Under the pieces are notes generated by a model. The model had not been told where the DNA came from. It searched no databases and saw only the letters and a list, made by a program, of their open reading frames with translations. DNA of 30,271 nucleotides, from contig JAEYRK010000089.1 of assembly GCA_023435645.1 (NCBI GenBank), positions 1 through 30,271 of the forward strand. Direction: 5' to 3'. The DNA is from Bacillota bacterium (lineage in GTDB: Bacteria > Bacillota > Clostridia > Lachnospirales > Lachnospiraceae). Shown piece by piece: positions 25,084-30,271 of this stretch. The translations under genes and the position numbers were made by a program. Position 1 is the stretch's first letter. Each line of letters begins with the position of its first letter.

Positions 25084-25671
25084 TTATTTTGGGCCAAGGA
25101 GGACGGGCTGAAGCTGCTTCCCCTGCAGGGCCTCCAGAATTGTAGGATACATTAAGTCAAAATGAGCCACCATGGAATAGGGCTTAGACTTATAATTATC
25201 CTGCCCGTAGGGAACGAAATAGATATTCTTTGTGTTCATTAATAATCCTAAGTTCTTCATATTTGCACCCAGGGCATCATTGGTTGAGATAGCCAGAACC
25301 ACGGGCTTATGATTTCTTAGATGCCCCTTAGCTGCCATAAGGACGGGGGAGTCAGTAATGCCGTAAGCAAGCTTTGCCATGGTGTTACCGGTGCAGGGTG
25401 CTATGATAAGGACATCAAGCAAATTGCTCGGTCCGAATTTTTCGGATTCGATAATGGTAGTAACCGGTGGTTTACCAGAGATTTTCTCCGCTCGGGTGAG
25501 CCATTCCTCTGCTTTACCAAATCGGGTATCATAGGTGGAGGAGGGTATGGAGAAGATGGGGTATAGACTGGCTCCCTCCTCAACCAGCTTATCAAATTCA
25601 GTAAATACTCTATCAAAGGTACAAAATGATCCGGTTAGGGCAATTGCCACATGTTTATCACGAAGGGTCAT
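25084..25671 (-). CDS. dpaB: Dipicolinate synthase subunit B
   Basis: The 195-residue flavoprotein-type subunit (SpoVFB) starts MTLRDKHVAIALTGSFCTFDRV and has IIAPCTGNTMAKLAYGITDSPVLMAAKGHLR, typical of the phosphopantothenoylcysteine decarboxylase-like flavoprotein fold used by this subunit. With DpaA it makes dipicolinic acid from dihydrodipicolinate in the mother cell during sporulation. Its ATG follows directly on the TAA of dpaA, which signals translational coupling. This pair is strong evidence for a spore former. Confidence 0.95.
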   Translation of the reverse strand: MTLRDKHVAIALTGSFCTFDRVFTEFDKLVEEGASLYPIFSIPSSTYDTRFGKAEEWLTRAEKISGKPPVTTIIESEKFGPSNLLDVLIIAPCTGNTMAKLAYGITDSPVLMAAKGHLRNHKPVVLAISTNDALGANMKNLGLLMNTKNIYFVPYGQDNYKSKPYSMVAHFDLMYPTILEALQGKQLQPVLLGPK

Positions 25672-26580
25672 TTAATCACTTCTTTCATTCAGGAATGCAA
25701 TTATTTCAGTAACTAGTATGTCAGAGGAAGTCCTTGGGGCTATTTTTCCGGGAAGACCCAAACAAAGCTTCGCATGTAGCTTCATAGAAGCGGCATAATT
25801 AAAATCAACTCCTCCCGGTGCTGAGGAAATATCGATGATTACAGCATGGGGTTGAACGAGAGCTAAGTGATTCTGATCCAATATCAGAGCCGGAATGGTA
25901 TTGAATATAAAATGGAAGGAGGGAAGAATGCTGCTCATAGTAGAAATTGGAATCGCATTATGACCTGCCGCAGTCGCATAGGCAAGCGCATCCCTGCTTC
26001 TGGCGGCTACTGTTACATAAGCATCCATTGCCTGCAGCTTATGTGCCAAAACCTTTGCACAGCGTCCATACCCTAATACCAGGCAGCTGCTCCCATGAAG
26101 ATTTCGGTCGCTTTCCCGAATGGCCTCCATGATAGAACCTTCAGCGGTAGCAATCGCATTCAGGATGGTTATCTTCTCATCCTCCATCAAATCATAGCTC
26201 GGAATGTGCCTGGAGCTGCAGAGATCCGCCAACGGAGCGGGAATTGCCCCGCCAATCAGAATTTGATTCTCTCTCAGCAGATATGCCACATGGGCAATTG
26301 TAAGATCCGAAGGAGTGTTCCTTGAGGTGATATTCACCTGATCCCTTGTCATGGGAATCGGTCCGATCAGAACCCGGCTATGATCAAATAGCTCACTTAA
26401 GGTATGGGCCTGATAATGGTTCAGTTCAGTGACAGCCAAAGAGTGCCTGTCTACATAGTCATTTATCTCCTCAGACAGGCTGTAGGTGGTAACACGATAC
26501 CCCTTGGCCAGGAAGGAAGTGGCCATATATACCTGCCTTTGGTCTCCGCCGAATATACCGATATCAAATAGAGGGGACAT
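25672..26580 (-). CDS. dpaA: Dipicolinate synthase subunit A
   Basis: The 302-residue subunit (SpoVFA) has an N-terminal nucleotide-binding-like DIGIFGGDQRQVYMA, the family segment GPIPMTRDQVNI, a second Rossmann motif CLVLGYGRCAKVLAHKL (about 165-182) and IIDISSAPGGVDF followed by LCLGLPGKIAPRTS. It catalyses the oxidative part of dipicolinate formation with DpaB. It is the first gene of the minus-strand group. AGGTATTCTT precedes the ATG, with a GGAGG core. No convincing sigma-E or sigma-K promoter could be fixed upstream. Confidence 0.95.
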   Translation of the reverse strand: MSPLFDIGIFGGDQRQVYMATSFLAKGYRVTTYSLSEEINDYVDRHSLAVTELNHYQAHTLSELFDHSRVLIGPIPMTRDQVNITSRNTPSDLTIAHVAYLLRENQILIGGAIPAPLADLCSSRHIPSYDLMEDEKITILNAIATAEGSIMEAIRESDRNLHGSSCLVLGYGRCAKVLAHKLQAMDAYVTVAARSRDALAYATAAGHNAIPISTMSSILPSFHFIFNTIPALILDQNHLALVQPHAVIIDISSAPGGVDFNYAASMKLHAKLCLGLPGKIAPRTSSDILVTEIIAFLNERSD

Positions 26581-26880
26581 AAGAATACCTCCAAGCGCAA
26601 GGCATGATCTGCGCCTCTATGGCTGGCAATCCATAAGGATATGTCTGCCGTATAGGCCTACAGAAAAAGCTTCATGACTTATTTTACTTTTTTTCTGTAT
26701 GCCACATTATATGTCTGGAGGGTCATTTTGTGATTGGCTATGATGGAATTATAGCTAATTGCGAAGCTTCAGACAGGTATGCTTTATCCATAAAAAAGGT
26801 ATGTGCTCCGTGAACAGAGGATAAGCGAGGTGGGTTTATCTTTATGTAAAAAGAAGAAGAAATATAAGTTTACAGAAAAT
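26581..26880. other. Divergent intergenic region dpaA/oppA, dyads only
   Basis: No gene is supported here. TACAGAAAAA (26659-26668) and TTTTTCTGTA (26690-26699) form a 10-base AT-rich inverted repeat, and GCTTTATCC/GGATAAGC around 26785-26828 form another with a one-base bulge. They may belong to promoter regions of the two divergent transcripts; nothing firmer can be said. Confidence 0.35.
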
Positions 26881-26915
26881 GAATAATTTGTATCATAATG
26901 GTTATAGTTATTATC

Positions 26916-26944
26916 TTGACTATTTCGCGATTTTGTATTATGAT
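26916..26944 (+). promoter_or_regulatory. Promoter of the oppA-like gene
   Basis: TTGACT (26916-26921) and TATGAT (26939-26944) are separated by 17 bases, about 75 bases before the ATG of the binding-protein gene. Confidence 0.65.
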
Positions 26945-27020
26945 AGCTTTATCATATATACTAAGGAAGTGTATGGAAAATATACTTCCTTTTTATGTAC
27001 AAAAAGGAGGAGAATTATTT

Positions 27021-28658
27021 ATGAAATTAAAGAAATTTCTAGCCGTTCTCTTAGTCCTTGCCATGGCAGTAGTAGCTCTGGCAGGCTGCGGCAAAAAAGA
27101 ATCCGGTAAAGAAGACAGAAGCGCTTACCCCGGTACTTTGGACAAAAACGCAATCACTGTAAATATTGCTTCTGAGCCCCCGGATATGTTTTCTGTTACT
27201 ATGACAGATACCGTTTCCTTCTCCGTACTTCGTCATGTTGTTGATAACCTCATGATGCTGGACGAGAATGACAACCCCATCCCTGGTGTTGCAAAGGATT
27301 ACAAGGTGAGTGACGATGGTTTGGTTTATACCTTCAACCTTCGTGAGGATATGAAGTGGTCCAACGGTGAGCCCGTTACTGCCCATGACTTCGTATTTGC
27401 TTGGACCTCTCTTTTAGATCCTGCATTTGCATCTGATTATGCATATTTCGGATATGTATTCAAGAACGGTGCTGCCTTCAACAATGGTGAGGTTGGTGCT
27501 GACCAGCTTGGCTTCAAGGCTGACGGCGACTATAAGTTAACTGTAACTCTTGAGAATCCTACTTCCTATTTCCTTTCCCAGTTAGCCTTTGGTGTATTCG
27601 CTCCTGTGAACGAGAAGGCATACAAGGAGTTTGGCGAGGCTTATGGTACCGATGCTGATAAGATGGTATATAACGGCCCCTTCAAGATGACCTCCTGGGA
27701 GCATGAGAGCAAGATTATTCTTGAGAAAAATGCTGATTACCCGGATGCAAAGAAAATAAATCTTGATAAGATTGTCATGGTTATGATTAATGACTCTAAC
27801 GCCAGCTTAAATGCATTTAAGGCGGGTGAGGTTGATATGATTGGTCTTACCGGTGATCAGGCGAAGGCTCTCAGAACTGAGAACTATCCTGTTAATACCT
27901 ATGATGACGGTTCATCTTGGTACTTAGAGTATAACTTAGTAGATCCTTATCTGAAGAACAAGAACCTTCGTACGGCACTGACCTATGCAATTGATAAGCA
28001 GGCCTTCGTAGATGCAATTATTAAGAATGAATCTAAGCCGGCTACCTCCTTTACTGCACCTGTAGTCAATGGCTTAGATAAGAAGTTCTATGAAGAGGTT
28101 GGCAATATCATTCCTGCCTTTGATAAAGCTAAGGCACAGGAATTATATAACACCGCATTATCAGAGCTTGGTGTAAGCAGTATTGAGCTTACTATGCTCA
28201 GTGATGATAGCGATAGAGCTGTATTATTTGCAACCTTTGTTCAGGAGCAGTTAAAGACAAACCTTGGTATTGACATGAAGGTTGAACCCATGCCTTTCAA
28301 GAGCAGACTTGAGAGAATGTCCAATAAGGATTTCTCCATGGTATTTGCTGGCTGGGGTCCTGACTACAATGATCCTATGACCTTCCTGGATATGTTCGAG
28401 ACAAATGGTGGTAACAACCATGTGAGCTATTCCAACCCTCAATATGATGAGTTACTGAATAAGATTCGTACAGAGCTTAACGCTAAGACCCGTTTCGGTT
28501 ATTTAGTAGAGCTTGAGAAGTTATTATTAGAAGATCTTCCTGTTGGACCTATTTACTGGAGATCCAGAGAATATGTATATAGCGGAAAGATTGATTCTGG
28601 CGTGATTAGAACTGCATTCCAGGATATGAACTACAGATATGTTAAATTAGCAAAGTAA
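27021..28658 (+). CDS. Peptide ABC transporter substrate-binding lipoprotein (OppA/DppA type)
   Basis: The ATG at 27021, after AAAGGAGGA, gives 545 residues starting with a lipoprotein signal (MKLKKFLAVLLVLAMAVVALAGC, C23 lipidated); upstream in-frame starts are not supported. The mature protein is a family 5 extracellular solute-binding protein: ITVNIASEPPDMFSV, LRHVVDNLMMLDENDNPIPGVAKDYKVSDDG, YTFNLREDMKWSNGEPVTAHDFVFAW, YNGPFKMTSWEHES and NLRTALTYAIDKQAFVDA are classic OppA/DppA elements. It captures oligopeptides or dipeptides outside the cell for the permeases encoded next. A terminator follows it, and a new promoter precedes the permeases, which allows excess binding protein. Confidence 0.93.
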   Translation: MKLKKFLAVLLVLAMAVVALAGCGKKESGKEDRSAYPGTLDKNAITVNIASEPPDMFSVTMTDTVSFSVLRHVVDNLMMLDENDNPIPGVAKDYKVSDDGLVYTFNLREDMKWSNGEPVTAHDFVFAWTSLLDPAFASDYAYFGYVFKNGAAFNNGEVGADQLGFKADGDYKLTVTLENPTSYFLSQLAFGVFAPVNEKAYKEFGEAYGTDADKMVYNGPFKMTSWEHESKIILEKNADYPDAKKINLDKIVMVMINDSNASLNAFKAGEVDMIGLTGDQAKALRTENYPVNTYDDGSSWYLEYNLVDPYLKNKNLRTALTYAIDKQAFVDAIIKNESKPATSFTAPVVNGLDKKFYEEVGNIIPAFDKAKAQELYNTALSELGVSSIELTMLSDDSDRAVLFATFVQEQLKTNLGIDMKVEPMPFKSRLERMSNKDFSMVFAGWGPDYNDPMTFLDMFETNGGNNHVSYSNPQYDELLNKIRTELNAKTRFGYLVELEKLLLEDLPVGPIYWRSREYVYSGKIDSGVIRTAFQDMNYRYVKLAK

Positions 28659-28681
28659 GAGCTGCTGCTAACAGATTCATC

Positions 28682-28725
28682 AAAATTGGTGCGGGCTGTA
28701 AAAATGCAACCCGCACCATAATTTT
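28682..28725 (+). terminator. Terminator after the oppA-like gene
   Basis: GGTGCGGG (28688-28695) pairs with CCCGCACC (28710-28717), extended by outer AAAATT/AATTTT with a two-base bulge. The downstream T-run is short (four), so some read-through into the permease genes is possible. Confidence 0.75.
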
Positions 28726-28775
28726 GTAAAGTTGACGCCCCATTAATTCCCTTACGAAAAATCTCGAAAAAAAGC

Positions 28776-28804
28776 ACGACAAACGTGTTATTATATAGTA
28801 TAAT
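28776..28804 (+). promoter_or_regulatory. Promoter of the opp permease genes
   Basis: A consensus TATAAT (28799-28804) lies 17 bases after ACGACA (28776-28781), which shares GACA with the -35 consensus. The transcript would start near 28811 and carry a leader of about 155 bases. Confidence 0.55.
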
Positions 28805-28848
28805 GTTACGGTATTTAAGGATGAACAAAAGGTCAAAGGAATACTGAT

Positions 28849-28907
28849 AGAATTGTCGTCCTATATTACTTTTCAAAGGAACAAAAGCAATATAGGATAA
28901 CAATTCT
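28849..28907 (+). other. Long hairpin in the leader of the opp permease genes
   Basis: Two 19-base arms (28849-28867 and 28889-28907) are complementary at 17 positions, with only a two-base internal mismatch. The 21-base spacer can itself form a CTTTT/AAAAG stem. No T-tract follows. It ends about 45 bases before the ribosome binding site and is a candidate regulatory RNA stem, stability element or operator dyad. Confidence 0.6.
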
Positions 28908-28966
28908 AAAGGGAAACATTGTCCTTAAGCGACAAATGATTAGAATAACAGAAAGGAGGATTGCAT

Positions 28967-29914
28967 GTGTTTAAGTATATTTTAAAACGCTTAGTATACG
29001 CAGTATTAACGTTATTTGTTTTATGTGCAATCACATTCTTCATGATGCGTCTTCTGCCCGGAGATCCTTTTATCGGTGAGAAGGCTATTCCGGAGACCAC
29101 CCTGAAAGCATTGAATGCGAAATATGGTCTCGATAAACCGGTTATAGAACAGTTTTTCATGTATGTTGGTAATGTCTTAAAGGGGGATTTGGGTATCTCC
29201 ATGCATTACAATAACCGTCCAGTTACAGATATTATTTTTCAAGCATTTCCGTTTTCCTTTGATTTGGGAATACGTGCCTTGATATTTGCTACCATTATGG
29301 GTGTATTTTTAGGAATCGTAGCTGCCGTAAAGAGAGGTACTGTGTGGGATACCCTAACGATGCTGATTGCTATCATCGGTGTATCCGTTCCCAGCTTTAT
29401 CGTCGGCTCTATCCTCCAGTATGTTCTGGGACTTCAGCTATTCCAGCTCACCGGTGTCAGAATATTTCCCATCACAGGCTGGTCTACATTTTCCAGTAAG
29501 ATATTGCCTGCCTTTGCCCTTAGCTTCGGTTCCATGGCGACAATCTCCAGATTGATGAGAACCAGTATGCTGGATGTTTTAGGCCAGGATTACATCAAGA
29601 CAGCGAAATCAAAGGGATTATCACAGAAGAAAATTGTCTGGAAGCATGCAGTCAGGAACGCGATCATGCCGGTTGTTACCGTACTGGGACCGATCGCAGC
29701 TACCGTACTAACCGGTGCTTTCGTAGTTGAGAATATATTCTCTATCCCCGGAATGGGTAAGTTCTTCGTTAACAGCATTAAGGTTCAGGATTATACGATG
29801 ATTTCAGGGATCACCTTATTCTTTGGTGCCTTTCTGATTATCGCCAGCCTGCTCGTTGATCTGGCTTATGGTTTCATTGATCCCCGTGTTAAACTGACGG
29901 AAGTAAAGGAGTGA
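28967..29914 (+). CDS. Peptide ABC transporter permease (OppB/DppB type)
   Basis: The 315-residue protein starts with FKYILKRLVYAVLTLFVLCAITFFMMRLLPGDPF, the standard OppB/DppB N-terminus, and has six membrane segments. The ATPase-contact loop is YIKTAKSKGLSQKKIVWKHAVRNAIMPV, and the C-terminal part has VENIFSIPGMGKFFVNSI and FIDPRVK. The GTG at 28967 is chosen because AAAGGAGGA lies six bases before it; the TTG two codons earlier abuts the ribosome binding site. It forms the peptide channel with the following OppC-type protein. Confidence 0.94.
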   Translation: MFKYILKRLVYAVLTLFVLCAITFFMMRLLPGDPFIGEKAIPETTLKALNAKYGLDKPVIEQFFMYVGNVLKGDLGISMHYNNRPVTDIIFQAFPFSFDLGIRALIFATIMGVFLGIVAAVKRGTVWDTLTMLIAIIGVSVPSFIVGSILQYVLGLQLFQLTGVRIFPITGWSTFSSKILPAFALSFGSMATISRLMRTSMLDVLGQDYIKTAKSKGLSQKKIVWKHAVRNAIMPVVTVLGPIAATVLTGAFVVENIFSIPGMGKFFVNSIKVQDYTMISGITLFFGAFLIIASLLVDLAYGFIDPRVKLTEVKE

Positions 29915-29918
29915 TACG

Positions 29919-30271
29919 ATGGACAAGAAGATAGAGAAGAATATGTTTGATTGGGTCGGCAGTAACACCGCTGAAAGTGAAGGCTTATCCAGGCCGAGCA
30001 TCAGCTATTGGAAGGATGCGATGCACAGACTCAAAAAGAATAAGGTGGCGATGGTTTGTCTGGCAATTATATTATTCATCGCAGTGATGTCCATTATAGT
30101 GCCAATCGTATCCCCTTATACCATCAGTGAACAGCATTACGATCATACCGATGCTCCTATGTTTACAAGGGATGCAGAGGATGGTCATCTGCATATATTT
30201 GGAACGGACACCTTAGGCCGTGATATATTCACAAGAATTTGGTCCGGTGGTCGAGTTTCCTTATTTATCGC
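29919..30271 (+). CDS. Peptide ABC transporter permease (OppC/DppC type), truncated by window edge
   Basis: An open frame from the ATG at 29919, four bases after the OppB-type stop, runs off the right edge after 117 codons. It has the cytoplasmic N-terminus with SYWKDAMHRLKKNKVAMVCLAIILFIAVMSIIVPIVSPY as first membrane segment, then the hallmark HIFGTDTLGRDIFTRIWSGGRVSLFI of OppC/DppC proteins. The ATPase genes oppD and oppF would be expected beyond the edge. Confidence 0.93.
   Translation, partial: MDKKIEKNMFDWVGSNTAESEGLSRPSISYWKDAMHRLKKNKVAMVCLAIILFIAVMSIIVPIVSPYTISEQHYDHTDAPMFTRDAEDGHLHIFGTDTLGRDIFTRIWSGGRVSLFI

Noticed and set aside
26581..26720. Sigma-E or sigma-K promoter for dpaA
   Set aside because: CATACAG and CATATCCTTA on the minus strand resemble sporulation -10 elements, but no properly spaced -35 element accompanies them.
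1..30271. CRISPR arrays, tRNA or rRNA genes, insertion sequences, prophage or attachment sites
   Set aside because: No repeat-spacer pattern, cloverleaf, ribosomal RNA signature, transposase or phage gene could be recognised in the window.

Overview
The window is a moderately AT-rich chromosomal segment that looks like a spore-forming clostridium, most likely a Lachnospiraceae member. The evidence is the dipicolinate synthase pair dpaA-dpaB, strong AGGAGG-type ribosome binding sites, GTG and TTG starts, lipoproteins with LAGC lipoboxes, and a carbohydrate importer without its own ATPase. No tRNA, rRNA, CRISPR array, prophage or insertion sequence was seen.

Layout. Positions 1-122 hold the 3' end of a class II fructose-bisphosphate aldolase gene, followed by an intrinsic terminator. 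Positions 312-18586 hold a 16-gene plus-strand carbohydrate operon. It starts from a consensus promoter overlapped downstream by a LacI/cre-type operator, and an identical operator lies upstream of its fourth gene. Gene order: lacI regulator, SDR dehydrogenase, SelA/DgaE-like PLP enzyme, AGE-family epimerase, CUT1 sugar-binding lipoprotein and two permeases, RidA-like protein, N-acyl-D-amino-acid deacylase family protein, second RidA-like protein, YbhE-type lactonase, GH2 beta-mannosidase-like enzyme, GH4 glycosidase, BadF/NAGK-type kinase, ROK kinase, SIS-domain sugar isomerase/deaminase. Positions 18629-21097 (minus) encode a membrane-bound GGDEF-EAL protein. Positions 21391-22902 hold tgt and yajC. 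Positions 23089-26580 (minus) hold dpaA, dpaB and an asparagine synthetase behind a candidate structured leader. From 27021 to the right edge lies a peptide ABC transporter: oppA-like, oppB-like and a truncated oppC-like gene.

How the genes may work together. The most interesting proposal, which is inference, is that the large operon takes up a mannose/amino-sugar oligosaccharide, for example the N-glycan core disaccharide Man-beta-1,4-GlcNAc. Its amino sugar would then be degraded by a non-phosphorylating oxidative route: SDR oxidation to a lactone, lactonase hydrolysis to N-acetylglucosaminate, N-deacetylation by the D-aminoacylase-type enzyme, PLP-dependent elimination as in D-glucosaminate ammonia-lyase, and imine hydrolysis by RidA-like proteins to 2-keto-3-deoxygluconate and ammonia. 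The freed hexose could be handled by the AGE epimerase and ROK kinase. GH4, the BadF kinase and the SIS protein suggest a parallel phosphorylated branch. No 2-keto-3-deoxygluconate kinase or KDPG aldolase of a recognisable family is in the window, so that step would have to be encoded elsewhere or be done by one of the kinases present.
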